A DNA stretch of 64,000 nt from DATNBU01 sp964476185 (GTDB taxonomy: Bacteria > Desulfobacterota > Binatia > UBA1149 > CAITLU01). How positions within the stretch are numbered: the stretch's first letter is position 1; every line of letters begins with the position of its first letter. The DNA is taken from the NCBI GenBank assembly GCA_964476185.1, contig CAYYZO010000005.1:27493-91492 (forward strand), given 5' to 3'. Below the pieces are notes generated by a model. That model did not search any database, had not been told where the DNA came from, and saw nothing but the letters and a program-made list of their open reading frames with translations. Below, one piece after another: positions 33,966-45,895 of this stretch. A program made the position numbers and the translations under genes.

Positions 33966-34940
33966 TCAGCCGGCGCGGCGCTCGCGCGTGGCCACGAGCA
34001 GCAGCGCGCCGCTGACGACCAGCGCCGCCCCGACGAGGGAGCCGGCGTCCGGCGTCTCGCCGAACCACAGCGCGCCCCAGGCGGTCGCGAACACGACCTG
34101 CGTGTAGGTCAGCGCCGTCGCGCGCGTCGCCGACTCGTGCTGCAGGCCGCGCGTGAACCAGACCTGTCCCGCCTGCGTCGTCACGCCGATGCCGGCGAGG
34201 ACCGCCCACTCCCATCCCCGCGGCATCACGGCCGAGTGCAGCAGCGACGGGAGGGTCGCCGGCAGCGTGACGAGCGGGAAGTAGAAGACGATCACGAGTG
34301 GATGCTCGAGCGCGGTCAGCCGTTTGACGCCGACGTACGCGATCGCCGTGAAGAGCGCGCCGAGCACGGCGATCGAGACGTCGAACAGCGGGGGGCCGCC
34401 CGCGAGCGCTCCGAACACGAACGACGGCTTGGCAACGAGCACGACGCCGGCCAGGCCCGCGAGGCCGGCGGCCGCGATGCCGGGCGTCGGGCGCTCCCCG
34501 AGCAGCGCCGTCGCCAGCACGGCCGTGAAGATCGGGTACAGGTACTGCAGCACCGTCGCGTCGGACAGCGGCATCACCGTGACCGAGCGGAACACGCACG
34601 AGAGCGCGAGGTACCCGAGCAGCCCGCGGAAGAAGAGCATCCGGCGGTGCGTTCCCCACGGCGAGACGCCCGCGCGCCGCACGAGCCACCAGCTGAGCAC
34701 GAGGCTCACGGCCGCCCTCGCCGCGACGATCTCCTGGGTCGGGAGGCGCTGGCCCGCGATCTTCACGAGCGCGCTCATCAGGCTGAACGCGAACGCGCCG
34801 GCGACGATGTAGACGACGCCGATCCCGACACGGCGCGGGTTCGAGCCCGCCCCGGGGCTCGCCACCGGAAGCGCCGTCGCGGGGTCGGCCACCAGACCGC
34901 CCGCGTCGACTCCGCGCGCCTCTTCGCCCACGACTTCCAA
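33966..34940 (-). CDS. EamA/DMT-superfamily permease
   Basis: The 324-residue inner-membrane protein has about ten helices arranged as two EamA repeats: VVYIVAGAFAFSLMSALVK ... LLATALLGERPTPGIAAAGL in the first and FDVSIAVLGALFTAIAYVGV ... WFGETPDAGSLVGAALVVSG in the second. The acidic GE motif in helix four of each repeat is typical. The polar first 35 residues may be partly untranslated; a start further downstream is possible. Members export metabolites or amino acids; the substrate is unknown. It lies 19 bases after the DUF2905 gene on the same strand. Confidence 0.88.
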   Translation of the reverse strand: MEVVGEEARGVDAGGLVADPATALPVASPGAGSNPRRVGIGVVYIVAGAFAFSLMSALVKIAGQRLPTQEIVAARAAVSLVLSWWLVRRAGVSPWGTHRRMLFFRGLLGYLALSCVFRSVTVMPLSDATVLQYLYPIFTAVLATALLGERPTPGIAAAGLAGLAGVVLVAKPSFVFGALAGGPPLFDVSIAVLGALFTAIAYVGVKRLTALEHPLVIVFYFPLVTLPATLPSLLHSAVMPRGWEWAVLAGIGVTTQAGQVWFTRGLQHESATRATALTYTQVVFATAWGALWFGETPDAGSLVGAALVVSGALLLVATRERRAG

Positions 34941-34958
34941 CGGGGCTGGCCGACGCCG

Positions 34959-35168
34959 TCAGCGATCGCCGAACAGCCGCATCAGCAGCCAGAGGGCGAG
35001 GTTCACGAGGAGCAGCGTCGTCAGCGGGAAATAGAACCGGAAGTTCTCGCGCTCGTACGCGATGTCGCCGGGCAACCGGCCGAGCCCGAGTTTTGCGACC
35101 AGCGGCCACGCCAGCCCGACGGCGACGAGCACGAGCCCGGCGAAGACGAGCGCGCGAGAAACGCTCAC
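34959..35168 (-). CDS. DUF2905 small membrane protein
   Basis: A 69-residue protein from GTG 35166-35168, preceded by GGAGG. It contains two membrane helices (ALVFAGLVLVAVGLAWPLVA and FPLTTLLLVNLALWLLMRLF) separated by the conserved loop LGRLPGDIAYERENFRFYFP, the DUF2905 hallmark. Its start overlaps the stop of the PhzF-like gene (GTGA), so translation is coupled. Function is unknown; the family is widespread as a stand-alone small membrane protein. Confidence 0.88.
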   Translation of the reverse strand: MSVSRALVFAGLVLVAVGLAWPLVAKLGLGRLPGDIAYERENFRFYFPLTTLLLVNLALWLLMRLFGDR

Positions 35169-36040
35169 GCGACCTCCCCGCGCGCGACCAGGGCGACCTT
35201 GCCCGCGACGTCCACGCCCTCCGGGCCGGCGCCCAGGTACAGACACGACGGACGCCCGATCTCGTATCCCTGCTGCACGCGGACGCGCACGCGATCGCTG
35301 CCGAAGTACCGCTCGGCGGAAAGCCAGGCCGCCAGGCACGCCGCCGCCGAGCCGGTCGCCGGGTCCTCGCGAATGCCGAGCGCATCGAAGAAGACCCGCG
35401 CCGAAAGGTCCCCGCCCGGCTCGTACGCCTCGGGCGAGAACGCGAGCACGCCGAGCATCTGTCCGGGCACGCCCGCCGGCAGGGAACGCGGCTGCGCCGC
35501 GCGCAGCGCCTCGAGGCTCCGCAGCGCAACGATCACGAACTCGACGCCGATGCCGACGCGGCGGGGCGCGTGGCGAGGATCGATCGCGTCGACCGGGAGC
35601 GACAGGTGCCGCGCGGCCTCGGCCGCCGCGACGTTCTCCCCAAGCACCGGCGTGCGCGGTCGCATGCGCACGAGCTCGCCCATCTCCGTCCTGTCGAACT
35701 CCACGGGAACGACGCCGATCCCGAGGCGCAGGGCGATCGCCGTTCGCAACCGCCGGTCGCGCAGATGGCGGCGCAGCACCCAGGCCGTGCCCAGCGTCGG
35801 ATGACCCGCGAACGGCAGCTCCTCGGCCGGCGTGAAGATGCGCACGTCGTAGGCCCCGTCGCGCTCCGCGGGCGTCGCGAACGTCGTCTCGGAGAAGTTC
35901 ATCTCGCGAGCGAACGCCTGCATGCGCTCGGGCGGCCACCGGTCGGGCATCGCGCCGACGACCACGGCGAGCTGGTTTCCGGCGTAGGGCCGCTCGGCGA
36001 AGACGTCGACGAGATACAACCTCGGCGAGGACGCGGGCAT
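35165..36040 (-). CDS. PhzF-family isomerase/epimerase-like protein
   Basis: The 291-residue protein has the two-lobed PhzF pattern: YLVDVFAERPYAGNQLAVV, catalytic-type glutamate E51 in MNFSETTF, LPFAGHPTLGTA (76-87) and, in the second lobe, IREDPATGSAAACLAAWL. PhzF catalyses an isomerisation in phenazine synthesis, but most homologues, as here, occur without other phenazine genes and have unknown substrates. It forms a coupled pair with the DUF2905 gene and perhaps the EamA permease. Confidence 0.9.
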   Translation of the reverse strand: MPASSPRLYLVDVFAERPYAGNQLAVVVGAMPDRWPPERMQAFAREMNFSETTFATPAERDGAYDVRIFTPAEELPFAGHPTLGTAWVLRRHLRDRRLRTAIALRLGIGVVPVEFDRTEMGELVRMRPRTPVLGENVAAAEAARHLSLPVDAIDPRHAPRRVGIGVEFVIVALRSLEALRAAQPRSLPAGVPGQMLGVLAFSPEAYEPGGDLSARVFFDALGIREDPATGSAAACLAAWLSAERYFGSDRVRVRVQQGYEIGRPSCLYLGAGPEGVDVAGKVALVARGEVA

Positions 36041-36080
36041 GCGCCATCCTGTCCGACGCGCGGCGCGGTGCCAAAACGAC

Positions 36081-36114
36081 GCGAGCCCCGGGAAGCAGGC
36101 TTCCCGGGGCTCGC
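36081..36114 (-). terminator. Intrinsic terminator of the cysteine-rich secreted protein gene
   Basis: A perfect 15-base-pair stem (36081-36095 with 36100-36114) encloses a four-base loop. On the minus strand it is followed after four bases by TTTT (36077-36074). It sits 25 bases beyond the stop at 36140 and before the PhzF gene, separating the two transcripts. Confidence 0.75.
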
Positions 36115-36139
36115 GAGGTTTGCCGCGGACCGGCCCACG

Positions 36140-37480
<1,341 letters not shown>

Positions 37481-37613
37481 CGGTACCTCCTGAGTTCGGG
37501 TTGCGGCCAGAAGCAGGGAGCACCATCGCAGCCGCGGCGACTCAAGACAAGGTCGTGTCTCGCAGCTGCGACTCGACGGTGCCGCGCTTGAAGACGGATT
37601 CAGCAGACCAGGA

Positions 37614-37982
37614 TCAGGCGCCGAAGAACGACTCCCACGGCACGAGCAGCAACAACCCGATCGCGGCTTCCATCACGATGGCGCCGATATTCGCGCCCGA
37701 ACGGCTGTTGTCGCGCACGAACGAGAATGCACGCGCCGAAGCCGCGCCGATCCACGCCACGCCGAGCGCGCGGAAGATGTCCGGGGATTGCGCGATCATG
37801 GCAACGAGGCCGAGCGCGAGGAAGAGGCCCCCATACGTGGCGCGGATTTCCGAGACGCCGCGCTCGCCCTCCGGAACGATGCCGACGAGACTCGCGACCC
37901 CCCAGGGCCAGAACAACCCGAAGACGCCGAGCCCGAGGGTGACGAACGCTCCGAACGTATTGACGCTGACGGGCAGATCCAT
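37614..37982 (-). CDS. DUF4345-like small membrane protein
   Basis: The 122-residue protein starts MDLPVSVNTFGAFVTLGLGV and has four hydrophobic segments, with the conserved SEIRATYGGLFLALGLVAMI between helix one and two and a final IVMEAAIGLLLLVPW. This matches the DUF4345 pattern. GGAGGG precedes the ATG and rules out the longer upstream reading. It is divergent from the wax-ester synthase gene across a 172-base region with a strong inverted repeat. Function unknown. Confidence 0.75.
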   Translation of the reverse strand: MDLPVSVNTFGAFVTLGLGVFGLFWPWGVASLVGIVPEGERGVSEIRATYGGLFLALGLVAMIAQSPDIFRALGVAWIGAASARAFSFVRDNSRSGANIGAIVMEAAIGLLLLVPWESFFGA

Positions 37983-37997
37983 GCGAATCCCTCCACT

Positions 37998-38019
37998 CCG
38001 GTCGCGGCGACCGGTCGCG
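37998..38019. promoter_or_regulatory. Inverted and direct repeat, candidate operator
   Basis: CCGGTCGC-G-GCGACCGG (37998-38014) is a perfect inverted repeat, and CCGGTCGCG occurs again at 38011-38019, giving two direct copies 13 bases apart. It lies only 16 bases upstream of the DUF4345 start codon in the divergent region shared with the acyltransferase gene. Confidence 0.35.
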
Positions 38020-38154
38020 AGCTCCTTCCTATCCGGGACACCCTGCGACAGAAACCCGGCGGATTCGGCGCCGCCGTGCGTCATTTGTGCGCGATGCCGA
38101 ACCGCGCGATAGCACGATCTCCGGCTCGACCGCCGGCCGGACAGGAGCAGATCC

Positions 38155-39726
38155 ATGGCCCGATACGCGTACGATCGCCTGACCGCCCTCGACAACTCGT
38201 TCCTGATCCTCGAGAAACCGAACGCCTACATGCACGTGGCCTCGACCCTCGTGTTCGAGTCGGGCCCGCTCGCCACGGCGGACGGCGGGGTCGACGCCGA
38301 CGCGATCCGCCAGCTCTTCGCGTCGTCGCTGCACCTGATCCCGCGCTATCGCCAGAAGCTCGCCTACGTTCCGTTCACGAGCCAGCCCGTGTGGGTCGAC
38401 GACGACCGCTTCAACCTCGACTACCACATCCGGCACTCGGCGCTGCCGCGTCCGGGAACCGAAGCGCAGCTCAAGCGATTGTCCGGCCGCATCATGCAAC
38501 AGCACCTCGACCGCCAGCGCCCGCTGTGGGAGTTGTGGATCATCGAGGGCCTGTCCGGCGACCGCTTCGCGCTGATCTCGAAAGTCCACCACTGCATGAT
38601 CGACGGCATGTCCGGCGTCGACATGCTGAAGATCCTGCTGAGCCCGTTCGAGCAGCAGGACGTGCACGAAACCCCGCAGTTCATCCCGCGGCCGACTCCT
38701 TCCGGTGTCGAGCTGCTGCGCGACGAGGCCGCGCACTGGGCAAAGCTTCCGCTCGAGGCCGCACGCGGCATCGGCAGCCTGGTCGCGGCGGCGGAGGACA
38801 CGCAGCGCGACCTCCTCACGCGCGGCCGCGCCGTCGCCGAGACGCTCGGCGCGTCGTTCCGCACGGCGTCGGCGACGCCGCTCAACGGCGAGATCGGACC
38901 GCACCGCCGCTTCGACTGGCTGACGATGAGCCTCGCGGACATCAAGGCCGTGCGGCGCGTGCTCGGAGGTTCGCTCAACGACATCGTGCTGACCGTCGTG
39001 ACCGGCGCCGTGCGGCGCTTCCTGCAGCGCCGGCTCGTCGACCCGCGCCGCATCGACTTCCGCGTGCTCACGCCGGTCAGCGTGCGCGCGGAGGACGAAC
39101 GCGGCGCGCTCGGCAATCGCGTGTCCGCCTGGACCGTGGACCTGCCGATCGGCGAGGAAGACCCGCGGCGCCAGCTCGAGACGATCCGGCGCACCACGGC
39201 CGACCTGAAGGCGTCCCGGCGCGCCGTCGGCGCGGAAGTGCTCACGCAGGTCGCGGAGTGGACGCCGTCCACGCTGCTTTCGCTGGCCGGCCGCAACATG
39301 ACGCGGCTGCTGCCGTTCAACATGGTCGTGACGAACGTGCCGGGGCCCCAGTTCCCGATGTACATGCTCGGGGCGCGGCTGCTCGAGACGTTCCCGCACG
39401 TGCCGCTCGTCGACAACCTCGGACTCGGCATCGCGCTGCTCAGCTACGACGGAAGGCTCTGCTGGGGATTCAACGCGGACTACGACCTCGTCCCGGACCT
39501 GGCCGCTTACGTCAAGGCGACGCGCGAGGCCTTCGAGGAACTCCAGGTCCTCGCCGAGCGCGTCCAGGCCTCGTCGTCGCAGCGCGGCGGCGAACAGGCT
39601 CGACGAAAGACGACGACGCGCGGCGCCGGGATCACCGCGACCGATTCCTCGGCGACGACGACGTCTTCCGATCCCGATGCCTCTGCGGAAGCAGGACACA
39701 CCAGCGGCGCGACGCACCTGACGTGA
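38155..39726 (+). CDS. Wax ester synthase/diacylglycerol acyltransferase (WS/DGAT)
   Basis: Transfers an acyl group from acyl-CoA to a long-chain alcohol or diacylglycerol, making storage wax ester or triacylglycerol. The 523-residue product has the catalytic HHCMIDG (145-151), the PLWELWIIEGL motif (123-133) and the C-terminal-domain motifs NDIVLTVVTGAVRRFL and VTNVPGPQFPMYMLGARL. Length matches the family apart from a charged, threonine-rich C-terminal extension of about 40 residues after residue 480. CAGGAG precedes the ATG. Neutral lipid storage would fit uncultured soil or marine deltaproteobacterial groups and actinobacteria. Confidence 0.93.
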   Translation: MARYAYDRLTALDNSFLILEKPNAYMHVASTLVFESGPLATADGGVDADAIRQLFASSLHLIPRYRQKLAYVPFTSQPVWVDDDRFNLDYHIRHSALPRPGTEAQLKRLSGRIMQQHLDRQRPLWELWIIEGLSGDRFALISKVHHCMIDGMSGVDMLKILLSPFEQQDVHETPQFIPRPTPSGVELLRDEAAHWAKLPLEAARGIGSLVAAAEDTQRDLLTRGRAVAETLGASFRTASATPLNGEIGPHRRFDWLTMSLADIKAVRRVLGGSLNDIVLTVVTGAVRRFLQRRLVDPRRIDFRVLTPVSVRAEDERGALGNRVSAWTVDLPIGEEDPRRQLETIRRTTADLKASRRAVGAEVLTQVAEWTPSTLLSLAGRNMTRLLPFNMVVTNVPGPQFPMYMLGARLLETFPHVPLVDNLGLGIALLSYDGRLCWGFNADYDLVPDLAAYVKATREAFEELQVLAERVQASSSQRGGEQARRKTTTRGAGITATDSSATTTSSDPDASAEAGHTSGATHLT

Positions 39727-39811
39727 GCGGACGGCGCGCCGATTTTTTGGCTTGCCAAGAGTCCAGCGGGTTCGCACATTGTGACGGGCAGGACTGTCTT
39801 CCTCTCGGCCG

Positions 39812-41104
39812 ATGAGGCAGTTTGACACGATGGCATCGTATCCTTCTCCCGAGAACGTGCTCGTCGAGGCCACCACGGTTTCGCGACAGGATCCCGCCCA
39901 GAGCGCAAGCTCCGTCGAGGGCTACATCCATCCGGACTTTTGGAGCGTCGCGCGGCTCTTCAAGTCGCTGATTCCCGGCGGCCACGGCGGCGCGGCGCTG
40001 TGCATCTTCCATCGCGGCCGCAAGGTCGTCGATCTCTGGGGAGGGACGTCCGACGCTGCCGGCACGAGCTGGACGTCCGAGACCGCGTCGATGTCGTACT
40101 CGACGACCAAGGGCGTCGCGTCGACTCTGCTGCACGTCCTCGCCGACAAGGGACTCCTCGACTACGACGAACCCGTCGCGAAGCACTGGCCGGAATTCGC
40201 ATACGCGGGAAAAGGCAAGATCACGATCCGCCAGGTCCTTTGCCACGAGGCCGGACTCTACGACATCCGCAGCATGATCGACCATGCACGGCGGATGCTC
40301 GACTGGGAATACATGGTGCGCGCACTCGAGGCCGCGCACCCGATCCATGAACCCGGCAAGTCGCACGGCTACCACGGCCTGACCTACGGCTACCTGGTCG
40401 GCGAGATCATCCAGCGCGTCACGGGCAAGCCGTTCCGGCAGGTCCTCGAGGAGGAGATCACCCGGCCGCTCGACCTCGACGGCCTGTTCATCGGCCTCCC
40501 CGCCGACCAGGCCCACCGCAAGGCGACGCTCGCGCTGGCCGGGCCGCAGGCGCAGCGCGGAGGCGCCGACCGCACGCGCGCGTACCTCGCCGCGATCAAC
40601 CGCTGGCTGCGCATGCTCGGCATCCCGGTGGACCTTCGCGAAGCCGAACGCGCGCTGATCCCTCACGGCATCGACGAAGTCGACTTCAACTCGCCCGAGT
40701 TCGCGGCGGCCTGCATCCCGTCGGCCAACGGCGTGTTCACGGCGCGTTCGCTCGCGACGCTGTACGCGGCGCTCGCGTCCGGCGGCGAGCTCGGGGGCGT
40801 GCGGCTCGTCTCGGAGCAGACGCTGCACCGCGCGTCCACGATCCAGAACCGCACGGTCGACCGCGTCGTGCCGTTCCCGATGCAGTGGCGCCTCGGTTAC
40901 CACCGCCCGTTCACGATCGGGCTCGGCGGCGGGATCCGCCACGGGATCGGGCACTTCGGGTTCGGCGGGTCCGGCGCGTGGGCCGACTTCGAGCGCGACC
41001 TCGCGGTCGCGCTGACGCTGAACAGCGGCGTCGGCACGCCGTTCGGCGACCTTCGCATCGTCCGCGTGAGCACGGCGGCCGTGCGCTGCGCCGACCGACG
41101 CTGA
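39812..41104 (+). CDS. Serine hydrolase, beta-lactamase/EstB-like
   Basis: The 430-residue protein has the active-site S97-TTK100 (SMSYSTTKGVAS), a tyrosine motif YHGLTYGYLVGE (Y187) and a C-terminal IGHFGFGGSGAW in place of the KTG box. This is the class C beta-lactamase-like esterase (EstB/LpqH-type 'serine hydrolase') pattern; most members are esterases or have unknown substrates, and beta-lactam hydrolysis is not implied. No signal peptide is visible, so it is probably cytosolic. ATG 39830 is an alternative start. It follows the WS/DGAT gene by 85 bases and could act on neutral lipids. Confidence 0.88.
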   Translation: MRQFDTMASYPSPENVLVEATTVSRQDPAQSASSVEGYIHPDFWSVARLFKSLIPGGHGGAALCIFHRGRKVVDLWGGTSDAAGTSWTSETASMSYSTTKGVASTLLHVLADKGLLDYDEPVAKHWPEFAYAGKGKITIRQVLCHEAGLYDIRSMIDHARRMLDWEYMVRALEAAHPIHEPGKSHGYHGLTYGYLVGEIIQRVTGKPFRQVLEEEITRPLDLDGLFIGLPADQAHRKATLALAGPQAQRGGADRTRAYLAAINRWLRMLGIPVDLREAERALIPHGIDEVDFNSPEFAAACIPSANGVFTARSLATLYAALASGGELGGVRLVSEQTLHRASTIQNRTVDRVVPFPMQWRLGYHRPFTIGLGGGIRHGIGHFGFGGSGAWADFERDLAVALTLNSGVGTPFGDLRIVRVSTAAVRCADRR

Positions 41105-41249
41105 CCGGCCGCGCCGGACGCTCGCGCCGACCGGCCGCCGCAACGCTCGCCACCCCGCCTCCTTCCACCGGCGTCCGCCCGCTTCACCCGCACGGAAATC
41201 CGGCGGGCGCATGGACCCGCCGGGCGGGCTCTTCTAGGATGACCAGATC

Positions 41250-42803
41250 ATGAAGCGCGACATGCGGTTGGTGGCAGCACGGCGGCTCGTCGTGCTCGTT
41301 CCCGCTCTCGCAGCGGCCCTGCTGGCCGGCTGCTCGGGCGGTTCGCCGTTCCAGAAGAAGGACTCGATCGAGGAAGGCACGGCCGCCGCGCGGCGCGAGG
41401 CTGAAGCCGCGGCGGCGGCCCAGGCGGCGGCCGGCGATCCGGGCCTGCAAGGCACGTCGTCGACGATCCCCTCGCTGGTGCCCGGGGAAGGCCGCGTCGT
41501 GCTGCCCGCCCCGGACGCTCCGCCGCCGACGGCGCCCCCCGAGGACCAGTTCGACGACGACAACCCCCAGCACCTGCTCGCGCGCTGCCGGGATCGCTCC
41601 GCGCGCCAGCAGTGGTTCGACGCGGTCGGCGACTGCCGGCGCGCCTCGGACCTCGACCCGAAGAACATCGAACCGCAAGTCGAGTTGATGCGCCTGCTCG
41701 TCACGCTGCAGTCGTACAGCGACGCCGAAAAGTCGGCGAGGGCCGTGATCGCCGCGAGGCCGAACGATCCCGTGGCCTGGTACTACCTCGCGTGGTCCTA
41801 CCGCGGCAGGGACGAGTACCCGCAGGCGATCGACGCGCTCGGCCGCGCCGTCGCCCTCGACCCGAAGCGCGTCGAGTTCGTGCAGGCCCTCGGCTTGACC
41901 TACTGCCTCGCCGAGAATTTCGGGAAGGGCATCGAGACGCTGGAGCAGGCGCTCGCGATGCGGCCAGGCGACGCGAAGATCCAGGCGATGATCACGGAGG
42001 CGCGCGCCCAGCTGGCCGAGAAGCTCGCGCCGTACCTGAAGCTCGTGCGCGAACACCCCGAGTCGTACGACAATCATGCGGCCCTCGGCTTCATGTACCA
42101 GAAGTACGGGCTGTCGCAGCACGCGCTGAAGGCCTACGACTCCGCGCTCGCGAAGATCCCGGTCCCGCTGCCCGAACAGGACGCCGAGACGAAGAAGATC
42201 GCCGCGCAGATTTACTACAACCGCGGAGCCGTCTACCGCGAGCTCGGTCGGCCGGATCTCGCCGAGGCTGCCGTGTGGCAGTCGATGCAACTCGACCCGA
42301 CGCTCGGCGCGGTCGGCTGGTACATGATCGGGCTTTCGCGTTACGACGCCGGCAAGTACGAGCCGGCGATCGAGGCGCTGCGCCGCTCCATCGACCTCGA
42401 GCCGAACGTCGCCGAGAATCGCCTGGCGCTCGCGGACGCCTACGACAAGGCCGGGCGCGGCTCCGAGGCGCGCGAGCAGCGCAACGCCGCCCGGGCCATC
42501 CGGGAACGCCGCCAGGCCGAGAAGGACGAGATCACGAACGAGTACCGCGCGCGCGAGCAGGAAGAGGAAGCGAAGGCGGCGGCCGCGGCTGCGGCGACAG
42601 CGCCCGCAGCGCCGGCGGCAACAGCCGTTCCGCCGGTTGCCGATCCTGTTCCTGCGGCAGCGCCGGCGGCAAGTCCCGCCGCGCCGGCCGGCGATCCCGC
42701 GGGCACGCCGTCCGCGCCGGCAACGCCACCGTCCGCGACCGCAGCACCGTCCGCGGCCGTGGCACCCGTCGTCGCGCCGGCGGCAAGCCCCGCCGCCGAA
42801 TGA
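41250..42803 (+). CDS. TPR-repeat lipoprotein
   Basis: The 517-residue protein has a lipoprotein signal ending ALLAGC28. After an alanine- and proline-rich linker, tetratricopeptide repeats fill about 110-440, for example WFDAVGDCRRASDLDPKN, AWYYLAWSYRGRDEYPQAID and EPAIEALRRSIDLEPN. A helical charged segment (RERRQAEKDEITNEYRAREQ) precedes a 65-residue low-complexity Ala/Pro tail. Probably an envelope scaffold protein, anchored in the inner or outer membrane. No partner genes for pili or secretion are adjacent. Confidence 0.85.
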   Translation: MKRDMRLVAARRLVVLVPALAAALLAGCSGGSPFQKKDSIEEGTAAARREAEAAAAAQAAAGDPGLQGTSSTIPSLVPGEGRVVLPAPDAPPPTAPPEDQFDDDNPQHLLARCRDRSARQQWFDAVGDCRRASDLDPKNIEPQVELMRLLVTLQSYSDAEKSARAVIAARPNDPVAWYYLAWSYRGRDEYPQAIDALGRAVALDPKRVEFVQALGLTYCLAENFGKGIETLEQALAMRPGDAKIQAMITEARAQLAEKLAPYLKLVREHPESYDNHAALGFMYQKYGLSQHALKAYDSALAKIPVPLPEQDAETKKIAAQIYYNRGAVYRELGRPDLAEAAVWQSMQLDPTLGAVGWYMIGLSRYDAGKYEPAIEALRRSIDLEPNVAENRLALADAYDKAGRGSEAREQRNAARAIRERRQAEKDEITNEYRAREQEEEAKAAAAAAATAPAAPAATAVPPVADPVPAAAPAASPAAPAGDPAGTPSAPATPPSATAAPSAAVAPVVAPAASPAAE

Positions 42804-42836
42804 CCGGGCGCCGAGCTTGCCTCGCGGAGGAACGCC

Positions 42837-43256
42837 ATGCCGATCGACCGGAACCTTCGGGATCATCGCGAACACATCGTGCGCGAGCACATGGAGTCCG
42901 AGAACGTGCACGAGTTCGACCGCACGCTCGCGACGTTCCGGCACCCGCGCTACGAGCTCATCGCGACCGGGCAGGTGCACGACGGCGCTGACGCGGTGCT
43001 GGAGTACTTCCGCACGAGCCGCGCGGCGTTTCCCGACCAGCGCAACGAGCTGATTGCGCTCCACCACGCCGACGACGCCGTGATCGCGGAGTTCTGGCTG
43101 CTCGGCACCCACGACGGCCCGCTGATGGGCCTCGAGCCGACCGGACGCGAGTTCCGCTGCCGGATGGTCGCGTTCTTTCTCTTCGACGGGCCGGACCTCG
43201 TCTGCGAGCGCGTCTACTTCGACAGCGCGACCATCCTTCGCCAGCTCACGGCCTGA
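42837..43256 (+). CDS. SnoaL/NTF2-like protein
   Basis: The 139-residue single-domain protein has the N-terminal helix and VHEFDRTLATFRHPRYELI, the central loop GADAVLEYFRTSRAAFPD, and the C-terminal sheet CRMVAFFLFDGPDLVCERVY typical of SnoaL-like 'ester cyclase' members of the NTF2 superfamily. GGAGG precedes the ATG. The fold binds small hydrophobic ligands and may be an isomerase, cyclase or binding protein. It follows the TPR lipoprotein by 33 bases. Substrate unknown. Confidence 0.82.
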   Translation: MPIDRNLRDHREHIVREHMESENVHEFDRTLATFRHPRYELIATGQVHDGADAVLEYFRTSRAAFPDQRNELIALHHADDAVIAEFWLLGTHDGPLMGLEPTGREFRCRMVAFFLFDGPDLVCERVYFDSATILRQLTA

Positions 43257-43356
43257 CCGTCACGACGACCGCCGCCGGCTGGAGCGACTCGGCCCCGCCC
43301 GCAGGGAGCAGCGTGGCCGCCCGCGAAGACCAGCGGCACAAGAGTTGGCGCCCGGC

Positions 43357-44299
<943 letters not shown>

Positions 44300-44301
<2 letters not shown>

Positions 44302-45895
44302 GCAGGTTCGCCATAGCATGCCGACCGAGCCCGCCGCGAACCCTTCGCCGCCGTCCGCGGCGGGCACGCACGTCCCCGACTGGTACCCGCGCTACGTGCT
44401 CGTGGTCCTGGTCGTGGTCTACGTCCTGAACTTCCTCGACCGGCAGATCCTTTCGATCCTCAACGAGCACATCCAGGCCGACCTCGGCCTGACCGATGCC
44501 GAGATGGGCTTCCTGTTCGGGACGGCGTTCGCGGTCTTCTACGCGTTGTTCGGTATTCCGCTCGGGCGGCTCGCCGACGTCTGGGTGCGGCGCAGCCTGA
44601 TCTCGCTCGGCCTCGCGTTCTGGAGCGCGATGACGGCGTTGTCGGGCCTCGCGCAGAACTTCACGCAGATCGCCGTCGCACGCATCGGCGTCGGCGTCGG
44701 CGAAGCCAGCGCGTCGCCGGCGGCCTACTCGCTGCTCTCGGACTGGTTCCCGCCCGCGCGTCGCGCGACGGTGCTCGCGATCTACTCGAGCGGGATCTAT
44801 ATCGGCGCGGGTTGCGGGCTCGCGATCGGCGGCCAGGTCGTCGACCGCTGGGACGCGGCGTTCCCGCCGGGGGCGGCGCCGTTCGGCCTGCGCGGCTGGC
44901 AGGTCGCGTTCTTCGTCGTCGGACTTCCCGGGCTCGCGCTCGCCGCGTGGGTTCGCACGCTGCGCGAACCGGCGCGTGGCGACGCCGGCCCGACCGTGGA
45001 CGCCCGGCCGTTCGCCGTGTTCCTGCACGAGCTCGGCGCGGTGCTGCCGCCGCTGACGCTGTGGACGCTCGCTCGCGAAGGCGGTCGCGTCCCGCTCGCG
45101 CGCAACGTCCTCGCGGCCGGCGTGATCGCGTCCGCCGCCGCCGCGATCGCCGCCAGGAGCGGCGACGCCGCGCAGTGGATCGCGCTCGGCATCGGCACTT
45201 ACGCCGCCTCTTCCTGGATGCAGGCGCTCGCGATCCGCAGCCCCGAAGCGGCGGAGGTGATCCTCGGCACGCCGACGCTGCGCTGGGCCGCGCTCGGCTT
45301 CGGCTTCCTGTCCTTCAGCGGCTACGCCATCGGCTACTGGGCGGCGCCGTACTTCATGCGCGTGCACGGCGTCGGCGCGGCCGATGTCGGCCTCGCGGTC
45401 GGCGGCGTGGCGGCGGCGGCCGGCTGGCTCGGGGTGAGCGCGGGCGGCGCGCTCGCCGACGCCTGGCGCAGCCGCACGCTGTACGGCCGGCTGTACACGG
45501 GGATGCTCACGGCGCTGCTCACGCCGCCGCTCGCCGCCGCGATGATCGCCGCTCCTTCCACGCTCGCGGCGTTCGCGATCAACGCGCCGCTGGTGTTCGT
45601 CTCGTCGATGTGGATCGGCGCCGGCATCGCGACCGTGCACGACCTGGTGCCGCCCCGGCTTCGCGGCTCCGCGGCGGCCGCCTACCTGCTCGTGGTCACG
45701 TTCATCGGCCTCGCGCTCGGGCCGTACGTCGTCGGCAAGCTCTCGGCCGCGCTCGACTCGCTCGGAGCGGCGCTGCTGGCCGGCGCCCTCCTCGGCGACG
45801 GCATCGGCCTCGTGTGCCTGCTGCTCGCCGCACGCACGCTCGCCGACGACCAGCGCCGCTCCGACGCGCGCCGCGACATCCCGCTCAGTCCGTGA
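44300..45895 (+). CDS. MFS transporter, spinster-like
   Basis: The 531-residue permease has about 12 helices. YVLVVLVVVYVLNFLDRQIL (helix one with the NFLDRQ motif), GIPLGRLADVWVRRSLISLG (motif A), and IGVGVGEASASPAAYSLLSD are characteristic of the spinster-like branch of the major facilitator superfamily. An insertion of about 70 residues lies between helices six and seven (TLWTLAREGGRVPLARNVLA region). The first ATG overlaps the divergent methyltransferase start; ATG 44318 is an equally good start. Substrate unknown; related proteins move sphingolipid-like or small organic compounds. Confidence 0.9.

Noticed and set aside
37560..37571. 12-base palindrome TCGCAGCTGCGA upstream of the cysteine-rich secreted protein
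   Set aside because: Perfect but short and GC-rich; single copy with no supporting half-sites, so not called as an operator.
39812..41104. Beta-lactamase resistance gene
   Set aside because: EstB-like serine hydrolase pattern with no signal peptide and no KTG box; resistance is not supported.
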